A DNA stretch of 39,512 bases from Limisphaerales bacterium (GCA_020848635.1 JADLHS010000426.1:1-39512); one strand, 5' to 3'; shown: positions 8,983-17,422, counted from the stretch's first letter. Notes: a model not told the origin generated them from the letters alone. Numbers and translations: made by a program.

Positions 8983-9651
8983 ATGAACAACCACGACTTC
9001 TCAATTCACCTAGCGAAACTGGCCCTGGGACTGACGGCATTGGGGCTCGCCATTGCATCTCAGGCAAACTCCGCGACGGTCTGGACGGGGCCCATCATGA
9101 CGTTTTCCGAAACGACCACTGACCCGACCCAACCCGCAAACCAAGACCGGTTAACGGAGAGTGTTTGGATTACGCGAGGCGGTTCGCAGGGAATCTTCAA
9201 TGCCAAGACCGAATCGCTTTTCACCCATTTCCTCAGTCCAGCGGATACCGAATGGGCCAACGGCAATCTCGCCAACTACGCGGCGCTGGCTTACACGAAT
9301 TGGAACTCTTGGGCTAAAGAGGTGAATCCGGGACCGCCCGGCACGGTTGGCGTGGAGGCCGTCTTGCATTTGAAAAGTGATGATATCTACGTGGGAATTA
9401 CCTTTACATCCTGGGGCGGGAGCGGAGGGCTTTTCGCCTACCAGCGGACCACGCCGAATGCCTCCGTTTCACCGATTCCGCTAAGCATTGACCAAATTGG
9501 GCAGTCAGTGGTGCTGACGTGGACGAACGCCACTTTCCACTTGCAATCGGCCACGAACATTGCCGGCAGTTACGTGACCATCACGGATGCCACCAGCCCC
9601 TACACGAACGTGGTAAGTGGTGCCGGGACGTATTACCGGCTAATTCATTGA
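8983..9651 (+). CDS. Secreted protein of unknown function with C-terminal beta module
   Basis: This is a 222-residue protein. ATG 8983 is chosen because it opens a signal peptide (LALGLTALGLAIASQANSA); an in-frame start at 8866 would precede it with unstructured sequence. The mature N-terminal domain contains DPTQPANQDRLTESVW, SPADTEWANG and LHLKSDDIYVGITFTSW, a pattern I associate with a family of uncharacterised bacterial secreted proteins; I do not know its function. After FAYQRTTP a linker leads to a short C-terminal module (VVLTWTN, FHLQSATN, GTYYRLIH) of the kind found at the end of many Verrucomicrobia exported proteins. It lies 120 nt downstream of the sugar dehydrogenase on the same strand, so the two may be co-transcribed. 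Confidence 0.65.
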   Translation: MNNHDFSIHLAKLALGLTALGLAIASQANSATVWTGPIMTFSETTTDPTQPANQDRLTESVWITRGGSQGIFNAKTESLFTHFLSPADTEWANGNLANYAALAYTNWNSWAKEVNPGPPGTVGVEAVLHLKSDDIYVGITFTSWGGSGGLFAYQRTTPNASVSPIPLSIDQIGQSVVLTWTNATFHLQSATNIAGSYVTITDATSPYTNVVSGAGTYYRLIH

Positions 9652-9796
9652 ACCACTGCGAAGCCAAGTTCGCTACGTTTGGATGTTGGATGCGTCCGTC
9701 CAAGCCACCCATAGCAATGGCAGCCCAAAGCTCGGCAGCAGCAGGCCCTCCCCGACGAGGTATAACGGGAAAAAGCTCGCGAGACCTCGAGGCCGC

Positions 9797-10828
9797 TTAG
9801 GCCCCCATGCCGTCCTCAAAGGACCCAGCCGCGATCGGGAAGCAGAGATGGTCGCGCACATATTGGATACCGTTGGCGCTCGTCGCATCGAGATCGCGGA
9901 AGGCGCTCTCTGCTTCGACGATCAGCGGCGCAGTCTTAGTGCCCATCACCTCGCAATAACGCTGTGGATAGCCCACGTTGATGAGCAGTTCGACGTAGCG
10001 CGTCATGTTCAAATCGCCCGACGGGATGTCCACGAATTGCATCGCGCGGTCCGGCCAGTTCGGAGCCATCAACCGCAACGGCAAGCCGGGGCGGATGACA
10101 TAATTCTTCACATGGCACGCGTAAATGCGGGGGCCGACCTTGCGAAAGCGCGTTTCCCAGTCTTCGCCTTCCCAGCAATGCGACGGATCCGCATTCACGG
10201 CCAGGCATTTGTCACCGCCGCAAATCTGCACGAGCATGTTGAATTCATCGGCGCACATCGCCGCCGTGCCGGGATGAATTTCGTGCGCCAAGTAGAGGCC
10301 TAACTTGCGCGCGTGGGTACGAAGTTTGCCGGTTTTTTTCACAAATCGCTCCTGTCCCTCCTTGAGCAGGTCAAAATCTCCGCCTTTCCAGAAACCCCAC
10401 GGATATCCGGTGGCCAGTTCCCAGCCAAAAGCCACACCCCAGAACATGGGCATGATCTTCACGCCCAGCTCGGCGCACAGGTCCATCAGACGCAGACAAT
10501 AGTCCTCCGCCCAGCGCTCGATGTCAGCAGGCGATTTCTTGGCCACGTCGGCAGGTATGAACGGGCGAACAGTGGGACTGCCCGTCCATGCGGTGGTGTG
10601 AACCCAGAACGCCGTGTGGGAAGAGACGCCATCCAGGTTGAGCTTGGCCTTGGCGAAAGCGTCCTTGATTTCCTTCGCCGTCTTAAAGCCTTTGTCCGTC
10701 TGCAACATGTAGTTCGACGGCTGCGCACCGGCCGCGCCGGACTTGCGGGCGTAGTCGAGAAATTGCGCGAGGGACTTGGCGCCGTGTTGCGCGCCTTCGA
10801 CACTGGGATGATAGCAAGGTTGGCTCAT
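9797..10828 (-). CDS. Sugar phosphate isomerase/epimerase family (xylose-isomerase-like TIM barrel)
   Basis: This is a 343-residue cytoplasmic protein starting at ATG 10828, with no signal peptide. The pattern is that of the AP-endonuclease-2/xylose-isomerase-like TIM barrel: metal-ligand candidates occur in AHEIHPGT, NADPSHCW and YACHVKN, with a late Glu in YCEVMG. Family members isomerise or epimerise sugars or inositol derivatives, often in Planctomycetes/Verrucomicrobia sugar catabolism; the substrate is not readable. It is a single gene, 127 nt downstream of apt on the same strand and convergent with the secreted-protein gene ending at 9651. The 145-nt convergent gap holds only weak inverted repeats. 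Confidence 0.8.
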   Translation of the reverse strand: MSQPCYHPSVEGAQHGAKSLAQFLDYARKSGAAGAQPSNYMLQTDKGFKTAKEIKDAFAKAKLNLDGVSSHTAFWVHTTAWTGSPTVRPFIPADVAKKSPADIERWAEDYCLRLMDLCAELGVKIMPMFWGVAFGWELATGYPWGFWKGGDFDLLKEGQERFVKKTGKLRTHARKLGLYLAHEIHPGTAAMCADEFNMLVQICGGDKCLAVNADPSHCWEGEDWETRFRKVGPRIYACHVKNYVIRPGLPLRLMAPNWPDRAMQFVDIPSGDLNMTRYVELLINVGYPQRYCEVMGTKTAPLIVEAESAFRDLDATSANGIQYVRDHLCFPIAAGSFEDGMGA

Positions 10829-10955
10829 AGATTAGAAAATTTCTTTGTTCCCGGTCAGAATAGTAGGGCCGCAGATTTTTACAACGGAAATTCTTCGATC
10901 CGCGCTGGCAAGGGCCGCGCCACATCCATACCCCGCCGTGAAACCGCGATTCGGA

Positions 10956-11498
10956 TCAATAAACCACCAGCGAACGAATGGGAACGCCCGCCAGTTTCGC
11001 GCGCCCGTTGAGAAATTTGAGTTCAATGAGAAAGGCGGCTTCCAGAATGCGGGCCCCGAGCTTTTTTACCAACGCCGCTGCCGCCGCCGCCGTGCCGCCC
11101 GTGGCGAGCAGGTCGTCAATCAGCAGGACCCGGCTGCCGGGTTTGAGGGCGTCCACATGGATGGCCACCGTGGCGTAGCCGTATTCGAGCGCATACTCCT
11201 GTTCGTGGGTCTGGTAGGGCAGCTTGCCTTTTTTCCGGACGGGCACGAAGCCTGCCTGCAGCCGGACGGCGGCCGCCGCCGCAAAAATAAAGCCCCGGGC
11301 ATCGATGCCCACCCCGGCATCCACGCTCCCCGGCTTGAATTTTTCGGTGAGTAGATCAATCGCCCCGGCAAACAGCCGTGCGTCGGCCAGCAGCGGCGTG
11401 ATGTCTTTGAACTGGATGCCCGGCTGGGGAAAATCCGGGATAGTACGAATGGCCCGTTCGATTTCGGCAACGGTGGGACGGGATGAATTCATGGGCAT
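10956..11498 (-). CDS. apt: Adenine phosphoribosyltransferase
   Basis: This 180-residue enzyme makes AMP from adenine and PRPP (purine salvage, cytoplasm). The family signature is clear: an N-terminal IRTIPDFPQPGIQFKDITPL, then GIDARGFIF, and the PRPP-binding loop VLLIDDLLATGGTAAAA near residues 122-138. Length matches typical Apt. Three closely spaced starts are possible (TTG 11501, ATG 11498, ATG 11492); I give ATG 11498, but 11492 with GAAG 9 nt upstream is just as plausible. It lies 17 nt downstream of the sigma-factor gene on the same strand, so the two are probably co-transcribed. Confidence 0.95.
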   Translation of the reverse strand: MPMNSSRPTVAEIERAIRTIPDFPQPGIQFKDITPLLADARLFAGAIDLLTEKFKPGSVDAGVGIDARGFIFAAAAAVRLQAGFVPVRKKGKLPYQTHEQEYALEYGYATVAIHVDALKPGSRVLLIDDLLATGGTAAAAAALVKKLGARILEAAFLIELKFLNGRAKLAGVPIRSLVVY

Positions 11499-11515
11499 CA
11501 ACTTCGGGGAAGGGG

Positions 11516-12697
11516 TCAGCGCCGGGTGGCTTCGAGTTTTTCGATCATTTTCCGCATTTTGCGGAGGGCGATGTTCTGGATCTGCCGGACGCGCTCGCGG
11601 GTGACATTGAACTTCTCGCCCACCTCTTCAAGCGTCCGCTCCGTGCCGCCATCGAGCCCAAACCGAAAACGCAGGATCGTGGCTTCCCGCGGGTCGAGCT
11701 TCGTCACCATTTCCGCGAGCATTCCGGTGACGGTTTTGTCCTCGAGCATTTCGTAGGGCGTCTCGGCGTTGTCGTCCTGAACCACCTCGGAGTAACTGTT
11801 CGAGTCGTCGTCGCCAATCGGGGCATCGAGCGACGTCGGGCGGACGGACGCCATGCGCATCTGGGCGATGCGGGAGGCTGTGGTCTGGAGGGCTTCGGCC
11901 AGTTCGTCATCCGTCGGTTCGCGGCCAAGCTCCTCCTGCAACTGCATTCCCGTGCGCCGCATTTTGGAAATTTTGTCCACCAGATGCACGGGCAGGCGGA
12001 TGGTCTTGGACTGGTTGGCTAGCGCACGCTTGATGGCTTGTTTGATCCACCAAGAGCCATAGGTGGAAAGCTTGCCGCCCTTGGCCGGATCGAACCGCTC
12101 CACCGCCTTCATTAAACCAATATTGCCCTCGCTGATCAAATCCAGCAACGGCAGGCCAATGCCTTCGTAATCGCGGGCGATCTTTACGACGAGGCGCAGG
12201 TTGGCCTTGATCATGTGTTCGCGCGCGCGCTTGTCACCCTTCTTGATGCGGGCGGCGAGCTGAATTTCCTCCTGCGGCGTCAGCAGTTTCACCTGGCCGA
12301 TCTCGCGAAGGTAGAGTTTGATGGCCGTGTCCCCGTCATAGCCGGCGCGTTCGCGCTCGGGCGGAGTTGCGGTACCGGTGGCATCCGCCTTCTTAAAAAA
12401 TGCGGTATCCAGGTCACTCTTGCCTTTCTTTAGAAACGCCGTGTCGGGGCCGGCCTTGCCCCGACGCAAAATCTCCGTGTCCGAGGCGCCAGCCAGCTTC
12501 CGCAAGAAGTTGGTATCCAGACCGGCGTCTCCCTTCTTGAGGAAGACAGTGTCCGAATCCAGCTCCGGCTTCTGCGAAGCGGCGTCCTCCGCGCCGTGGT
12601 CGAGCGATGACGGCGAAGCCTTGGCTTTCCGGGCAGATATACGTTGGCCCCGGCCCGAGGTGGTTGCGGCGGCGCGTTTTTTGATTTTAGCCGACAT
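11516..12697 (-). CDS. Primary-type sigma-70 factor (RpoD/SigA-like) with repeat N-terminus
   Basis: This is a 393-residue RNA polymerase sigma factor. Region 1.2 (AIKLYLREIGQVKLLTPQEE), region 2 (NLRLVVKIARDYEGIGLPLL, LISEGNIGLMKAVERFD, STYGSWWIKQAIKRAL), region 3 and region 4 (ATILRFRFGLDGG, TLEEVGEKFNVTRERVRQIQ) are complete, so it is a group 1/2 factor. The first 110 residues lack a recognisable region 1.1. They carry a basic head followed by five 12-residue repeats of the form DTxFLKKGxAxx (Asp at 49, 61, 73, 85 and 97). Whether it is the housekeeping factor or a group 2 paralogue cannot be decided without the rest of the genome. It is divergent from the M48 protease and followed by apt. 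Confidence 0.9.
   Translation of the reverse strand: MSAKIKKRAAATTSGRGQRISARKAKASPSSLDHGAEDAASQKPELDSDTVFLKKGDAGLDTNFLRKLAGASDTEILRRGKAGPDTAFLKKGKSDLDTAFFKKADATGTATPPERERAGYDGDTAIKLYLREIGQVKLLTPQEEIQLAARIKKGDKRAREHMIKANLRLVVKIARDYEGIGLPLLDLISEGNIGLMKAVERFDPAKGGKLSTYGSWWIKQAIKRALANQSKTIRLPVHLVDKISKMRRTGMQLQEELGREPTDDELAEALQTTASRIAQMRMASVRPTSLDAPIGDDDSNSYSEVVQDDNAETPYEMLEDKTVTGMLAEMVTKLDPREATILRFRFGLDGGTERTLEEVGEKFNVTRERVRQIQNIALRKMRKMIEKLEATRR
12374..12553 (-). repeat. Five 36-nt tandem repeats inside the sigma-factor gene
   Basis: The region codes for five consecutive 12-residue units with exact spacing (DTVFLKKGDAGL, DTNFLRKLAGAS, DTEILRRGKAGP, DTAFLKKGKSDL, DTAFFKKADATG). The units have diverged at DNA level but keep the 36-nt period with no length change. 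Confidence 0.8.
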
Positions 12698-12897
12698 GAG
12701 CGAGGGAAGACGTTAAAGACTAGCCGCTGTGCGGCAAGCAAATTAACCACCAATGAATGTCCGGAGTTCCAACGCACCCGAAGAATGCTCCAGCCGTAGC
12801 CCACAGAAAAGGTCGCTCCGACCGGCGCCCGGATGCGCTCCGGCGGGTTTGTTGGTTTCGAGATTGATAATCGCTGGAAGTCTGGTTGGCTGTGGCC

Positions 12898-13725
12898 ATG
12901 AATGAGAATCGTGTGGTTGGCGTTAGGAATTTAAGGTACTCGCTCGCGATCCTCGGAATAGCCCTTGGTGCGACACTGGGCAGCGGTTGCACCACCGTTC
13001 CGGTCACGGGCCGCTCGCAGCTGAATTTGATGTCACCCGGTCAGGAAATGCAGCTCGGCCTGACCAGTTTTGAAGCGACCAAGCAGCAGTTGCCGATCAG
13101 TCAGGATGCCACCGCGAAAGCCCTCGTGCAGAAGGTCGGTCAACGGATCGCCGCGGTCGCGGCGGGCGACATGCCGAATGCGCAGTGGGAATTCGTGGTC
13201 TTTGAAAGCCAGGATGCCAACGCGTTTTGTTTGCCCGGTGGAAAAGTGGGTGTCTATACCGGCATCCTGCCAATCACAAAGGACGAAGCGGGGCTGGCGG
13301 CGGTGCTGGGTCACGAGATCGCGCACGCGGTGGCGCGGCACGGCGGCGAGCGGATGAGCGAGGCGATGGTGGTCCAGACGGGCGGAAGTTTATTGGGAAT
13401 CGGCCTGGCGAATTCAGATCCGCGCTTGCAGGCGGCCGCCCAACTGGCGTATGGCGTCGGCACGAAAGTGGGCGCGGAGTTGCCGCACAGCCGCGCTCAA
13501 GAATCCGAGGCGGACCACATCGGGCTGATTTATATGGCGCGGGCTGGTTACGACCCGGAGCAGGCGGTCAAATTCTGGGAGCGGTTTGCGGCATTCAACC
13601 AGCAATCGGGTGGCGAAACGCCATGGTTCTTGCGCACGCATCCGCTGGATGAGGTCCGCATCCGGCAGCTCAAGGAATGGATGCCGGCCGCGCGCGCCCA
13701 AGTTCCGGCCGCCGGGGCGAAGTAA
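12898..13725 (+). CDS. M48 family zinc metalloprotease, predicted lipoprotein
   Basis: This 275-residue protease starts at ATG 12898; a TTG 12 nt upstream is also in frame. The N-terminus is a lipoprotein signal (YSLAILGIALGATLGSGC, lipobox Cys about residue 31), so the protein should be anchored in a membrane on the periplasmic side. The zinc site is visible as HEIAH (His139, Glu140, His143) and ESEAD (Glu202 to Asp206). It matches the LoiP/YcaL-like single-domain M48 lipoproteins thought to handle envelope protein quality control, rather than the multi-pass HtpX. It is divergent from the sigma factor and convergent with the M24 peptidase, 12 nt between stops. Confidence 0.9.
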   Translation: MNENRVVGVRNLRYSLAILGIALGATLGSGCTTVPVTGRSQLNLMSPGQEMQLGLTSFEATKQQLPISQDATAKALVQKVGQRIAAVAAGDMPNAQWEFVVFESQDANAFCLPGGKVGVYTGILPITKDEAGLAAVLGHEIAHAVARHGGERMSEAMVVQTGGSLLGIGLANSDPRLQAAAQLAYGVGTKVGAELPHSRAQESEADHIGLIYMARAGYDPEQAVKFWERFAAFNQQSGGETPWFLRTHPLDEVRIRQLKEWMPAARAQVPAAGAK

Positions 13726-13737
13726 ACCGTCAGCACC

Positions 13738-14871
13738 TCACAATTCCAAGGCCTTCTCGAACTGCGTGAGGTTGCGGGCACCGGTTTGCGTAACGAGCGC
13801 CACATCCTCGAGCCGGATCCCGCCCAATTCGGGGTAGTAAAGTCCCGGCTCTACGGTCACGACCTGGCCGGCCAGGAGGTTGCCGGTCGAATGTTGCCCC
13901 AAGCGGGGTGCTTCGTGGATTTCCAAACCCACTCCGTGCCCCGTGCCGTGAAAAAAACCTTCCATGCGGCCAAGCCGCCGTCCGGTTTTGTAACCTTCCT
14001 GGGCGAAGTAATCCAAAACGGCGTGATGGACATCCGCCGTGGGCACCCCTGCGCGAACCCGGTCAAACCCGATCTTCTGCCCCCGCCGCACCGTGTCGTA
14101 CAATCGCCGCACGGCCTCGCTCGCCCGCCCGCGCACCACCGTGCGGGTGATGTCACCAAAGTAACCGGTGGTTTGGGAGCGTGGAAAAATATCAATTATG
14201 ATGGGCTCCTGCGCCCGCAATGGCCCGAATCCGCGCTCGTGGGGATCGCAGCCTTGCTTGCCGCCGGCGACGATGGTATTGGCCGCCAAGCCGCCCGCCT
14301 GCAGGATCGCCGTGTCAATCACCGCGCGCAATCGCTCCGAGGTCAGCGGAATATTGTGGTGCAGCAGGCGCCGGTCGCGTCCGATCTTCGCGCTCCGTAA
14401 AACCTGCATGGCCTCGGACATGCCCACTTCCGCCATCATGAGCGCGGCGCTGATCTTCTTAACTTCCGCGGGCGTCTTCTGTTCGCGCTGCGGGAAGAAA
14501 TTCCCGCGCGTCGGGCGTACCGCAATGCGCAGCCGTTTCAATTCGTCAGCCAGACCGAGCGGGAAATTGGGGGGCACGAGCACGCGCCGGATCCTCCGCT
14601 CGCGCAACAGGCTGGCAATAACCTGGGCATGGCCGGGTGATTTCACGCCGGCTTTACGCAATCTATCCTGGCACCTGCTCAACGGGAGCGGTCGGCAATG
14701 CGGGGCATCCCGCCGGGCGCGGTCAATTTCCAAATCGCTCAACACGATGCTCGAACGTCCGCGCAGACGCAGGTAGATGAACGGGTCAGGCACAAACATG
14801 CCCACGGCGTAAAGCATGTTTGCGTCATGCTCGCTGTCGGCGACCATCAAAAGATTCTCGGAGGATTTCAT
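13738..14871 (-). CDS. M24 family aminopeptidase (Xaa-Pro aminopeptidase-like)
   Basis: This 377-residue cytoplasmic peptidase has ATG 14871 preceded by GAGAG; a longer in-frame reading to 14988 runs through a repeat element and is rejected. The C-terminal pita-bread domain shows the dimetal ligands in order: Asp in IIIDIFPR, Asp in YFGDITRTVV, His in FFHGTGHGVGLEIHE, Glu in VTVEPGLYY and Glu in IRLEDVALV. The N-terminal creatinase-like domain is present but divergent, so the family is certain and the Xaa-Pro specificity is only likely. Confidence 0.88.
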   Translation of the reverse strand: MKSSENLLMVADSEHDANMLYAVGMFVPDPFIYLRLRGRSSIVLSDLEIDRARRDAPHCRPLPLSRCQDRLRKAGVKSPGHAQVIASLLRERRIRRVLVPPNFPLGLADELKRLRIAVRPTRGNFFPQREQKTPAEVKKISAALMMAEVGMSEAMQVLRSAKIGRDRRLLHHNIPLTSERLRAVIDTAILQAGGLAANTIVAGGKQGCDPHERGFGPLRAQEPIIIDIFPRSQTTGYFGDITRTVVRGRASEAVRRLYDTVRRGQKIGFDRVRAGVPTADVHHAVLDYFAQEGYKTGRRLGRMEGFFHGTGHGVGLEIHEAPRLGQHSTGNLLAGQVVTVEPGLYYPELGGIRLEDVALVTQTGARNLTQFEKALEL

Positions 14872-14927
14872 AGGCTCTCGTTGAAAGAGGGTTGATTTCT
14901 GATTGGAACCTTGGCCGGAATATCCCG

Positions 14928-15070
14928 TCAACCCGGCCCTCTCCCATTCCGAGAGGGCGAGCGAGAATCGGCACGAGTCGGTCGGCAAAGCGGATGCCTT
15001 CGAGGTGTTCGTCTCGCGGGCATTGTTCTTCCCCCTCCGATCTCGGAGGGGGAGCGGGTCGGGGTGAGGA
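14928..15070. repeat. REP/BIME-like intergenic repeat with inverted ends
   Basis: The left end (14928-14957) and the reverse complement of the right end (15031-15070) are about 80% alike over some 29 nt, sharing the pattern TCAnCCCG..CC..CTCCC..TCCGAGA. The right end contains a perfect 10-bp stem (15031-15040 with 15043-15052). The left end has its own 7-bp stem (CCCTCTC/GAGAGGG). The core of about 70 bp has no coding signal. This resembles the CCCTCACCCC..CTCTCC-type dispersed intergenic repeats of many GC-rich bacteria. It fills the gap between upp and the M24 gene. Confidence 0.55.
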
Positions 15071-15102
15071 GGTGAGCTGGCATAGTTGCAGGGAATACGT
15101 TT

Positions 15103-15726
15103 TCAGACGCCGAACAACCGGTCGCCCGCATCACCCAAGCCCGGAAGGATGAACCCGTGCCGGTTCAGTTTGGCATCAATCGCCGCCGTGAAAATGCGCA
15201 GCGTGGGACAATGCTGGCGCACATGACGGATGCCTTCCGGCGCGGCGACGAGATTTACCAGGCGCACGTTACGCGCACCCAGTTCGGCCAGCAGCGCCAT
15301 CGCCGCCACAGTGCTGCCGCCGGTGGCGAGCATGGGATCAATGAGGATCACTTCACGCTGGCGTAAATCCTTGGGCAGGCTCTTGTGATAAAACTGCGCG
15401 GCCAGGGTTGTCTCCTCGCGCTTCAATCCAATGAAGCCAACCCGGGCCTTCGGGATGAGTTGCAGAATGGAATCCAGCATCCCCAGCCCAGCCCGCAACA
15501 CCGGCACGAGGACAACCTCGCGGCGGAGTTTTAGTCCGCGCGTGGTGGCGAGCGGGGTGCGGACGGTCACTTTGTCGGTGGCAAAGGTGCGGGTGGCCTC
15601 GTAAATCATGAGCGCCGCGACCTCGCTGAGGACGCGACGGAATTCCTGGGGTTCGGTGCGCTCGTCGCGCAGCCGCGTGAGGTTGTGCTGCACCAGCGGG
15701 TGCGTGATGACCGTCACGCCTTTCAC
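15103..15726 (-). CDS. upp: Uracil phosphoribosyltransferase
   Basis: This enzyme forms UMP from uracil and PRPP (pyrimidine salvage, cytoplasm). I place the start at GTG 15726, giving 207 residues, the usual family length. The alternative is a much longer frame read through sppA. The start is supported by the conserved opening VTVITHPLVQHNLTRLRD and by its position 1 nt after the sppA stop (TGA-C-GTG), implying translational coupling. Other signatures are VPVLRAGLGMLDSI, GFIGLKREETT, the PRPP loop VILIDPMLATGGSTVAA and the C-terminal IDAKLNRHGFILPGLGDAGD. Confidence 0.95.
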   Translation of the reverse strand: MKGVTVITHPLVQHNLTRLRDERTEPQEFRRVLSEVAALMIYEATRTFATDKVTVRTPLATTRGLKLRREVVLVPVLRAGLGMLDSILQLIPKARVGFIGLKREETTLAAQFYHKSLPKDLRQREVILIDPMLATGGSTVAAMALLAELGARNVRLVNLVAAPEGIRHVRQHCPTLRIFTAAIDAKLNRHGFILPGLGDAGDRLFGV

Positions 15727-15727
15727 G

Positions 15728-16867
15728 TCAGTGCAGGAAAAGGGGCGATAGAAAGTACATCCGCCCGGCCTGGAGTTTGGGCAGGTCCAGGCCAAGGTCC
15801 ACCTTGAACGCCCGGCTCTCGCTCTGCCCAAACATGCTGAACAACTCGGCGAAATCATTGCGCTGGCGGTACTCGATCAAATTGGCCTGCTTCTTGACGC
15901 CGCCCAGCTCCTCGGCCTTTCCCACCGCATCGTCGAAGGAGCCCAGTTGATCCACGAACCCCAGGTTGAACGCCTCTTTGCCCGACAACACGCGACCATC
16001 CGCGTAATCAACCCAGTCGGACGCGAGGACCTGGCCGTCCTTGTTGCTCTCGTGCGCGTTCTTGCGGCCTTCAGCGACCACGCTCTTGAACTTTGCAAAA
16101 GTCTCGTCAATCAGCTTTTGCACCATGGCCCGTTCTGCCGGGGTGATGCTGCCCGGCTCACGTGAACCGCTCATCATGTCCTTGAATTTTCCGCTCTTAT
16201 AGACTTCCGGCACGAGTCCGACCTTGTCCATTAATCCTCGATAGTTAAAGCCGTGCATGATTACCCCGATGCTTCCGGTGATGGTAAGTTCATTCGCCAC
16301 GATCCATTCGCACGGCGCGGAAACGTAATAACCGCCCGAGGCCGCCAGACTGCCCATCGAGACGATCACGGGCTTGCCCGCATGACTCTGAAACTCGGTA
16401 ATCGCCCGGGCAATGTCATCCGACGCCATTACCTCGCCCCCGGGTGAGTCAACCTTGAGAATAACCGCTTTCACCTTCTTGTCCTCCTCGGCGCGATCCA
16501 ACTGCGCCTTCACCACGTCCACCAGACTGTATCCGCCGCGACCGCTCAACTCGCCGCTGATGATCCCCTCAATTGGAATAACGGCGATTTTGTCTGAAGC
16601 ATCGTTATCCTCCAACACGACTTCATCGAGGCGCGGGCCACCGGAGCGTTGATGGCCGCTACTGATGCCGCTGAGATGGGTGAACGATTTGAACAGGCCG
16701 CCCAAGTTGGCCAGCACACTCACGGTCAACAGTAAAAATAGAATAATCGAGACAATCATCCAGCCCCGACTTTTGCGCGGTGGTGTGGGCCGCGGCGGCA
16801 CGATGATGGGTGGCGGCGATTGAGACGGCGGCGGCGGAACGAACGGCGGCGGTGTGGTGCTTTCCAT
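15728..16867 (-). CDS. sppA: Signal peptide peptidase SppA, short form
   Basis: This 379-residue membrane serine protease degrades leftover signal peptides. It has a Pro-rich cytoplasmic head (residues 5-30), one transmembrane helix (about 36-54, GWMIVSIILFLLLTVSVLA), then the S49 domain. The Ser/Lys dyad is visible: Ser177 in SLAASGGYYVS and Lys229 in YKSGKFKD. The 52-residue spacing equals that of the Bacillus enzyme, and the single S49 domain is the Gram-positive/short type rather than the tandem E. coli type. LKVDSPGGEV precedes the active site. The ATG at 16867 fits. upp follows after 1 nt. Confidence 0.93.
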   Translation of the reverse strand: MESTTPPPFVPPPPSQSPPPIIVPPRPTPPRKSRGWMIVSIILFLLLTVSVLANLGGLFKSFTHLSGISSGHQRSGGPRLDEVVLEDNDASDKIAVIPIEGIISGELSGRGGYSLVDVVKAQLDRAEEDKKVKAVILKVDSPGGEVMASDDIARAITEFQSHAGKPVIVSMGSLAASGGYYVSAPCEWIVANELTITGSIGVIMHGFNYRGLMDKVGLVPEVYKSGKFKDMMSGSREPGSITPAERAMVQKLIDETFAKFKSVVAEGRKNAHESNKDGQVLASDWVDYADGRVLSGKEAFNLGFVDQLGSFDDAVGKAEELGGVKKQANLIEYRQRNDFAELFSMFGQSESRAFKVDLGLDLPKLQAGRMYFLSPLFLH

Positions 16868-17164
16868 AACGAACGCAACCTAGCCAAAGCGCTCGGGCCG
16901 GGCAAGCGGGATTGCGCGAATCACGGAATGCGTGCCCATCCGTTTAAACCCCGTTTTTGACCCTTTCCTGCCGAACAACGGTTTCCAGGAATTGGGGTGA
17001 TCCATTACGCCCGGCTGCATTTGCACATGAGGGCAATCTCCGGAGGAGACGATTCTTGGATCGCCAAGGCAAACGAAACGGTCGTTATCAAACAAGAAGG
17101 CCCGTTGCGTTTGCGTACTGCCCCCGATCTGCGCTCCAATCGCACTGGAAACGCAGTTCAGGTA

Positions 17165-17422
17165 CTGGGTGCTGATGCGAATAAACTCTGTCGGCGCGCT
17201 GCACCCGGGCAGAACGAAAGTCTTCGTGTTTCCGTCACCGAGAATGTTGGGGCGATCACTCCAGCCACCCACCGCCAGGTTGGCACGGGCCTGGACCGTA
17301 TTGGTTGTTCCAGTTTGCGAGCGGAACTGGAATTGGAAGCGGCTGCCGGCCGTCTGCGGATTGAGGAAAGTCACCGGCAAGGTCAGCGCAGACAATGCCT
17401 CCTTGTCGGTGATTTTGGGCGG
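17165..17422 (-). pseudogene. Relic of a secreted-protein C-terminal module
   Basis: The minus strand reads KITDKEALSALTLPVTFLNP, FQFQFRSQTGTTNTVQARAN, LAVGGWSDRPNILGDG and APTEFIRIST. I recognise this as the beta module that closes many Verrucomicrobia exported proteins (compare the ends of the proteins at 7255 and 8983). It has no catalytic domain, no signal peptide and no ATG upstream: a stop at 17423-17425 precedes it. The frame stays open beyond the expected module end down to 16880, but that tail looks like untranslated sequence. It is most likely a truncated remnant. Confidence 0.45.

Noticed and set aside
15031-15052. Perfect 10-bp hairpin as a rho-independent terminator of upp
   Set aside because: In the upp direction it is followed by AAGAAC rather than a T-run, and it sits inside a larger repeat-like element.
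16880-17164. Continuation of the relic frame as a real small gene with Cys residues
   Set aside because: After the module end the product loses any protein-like pattern and there is no start codon; I treat it as non-coding.
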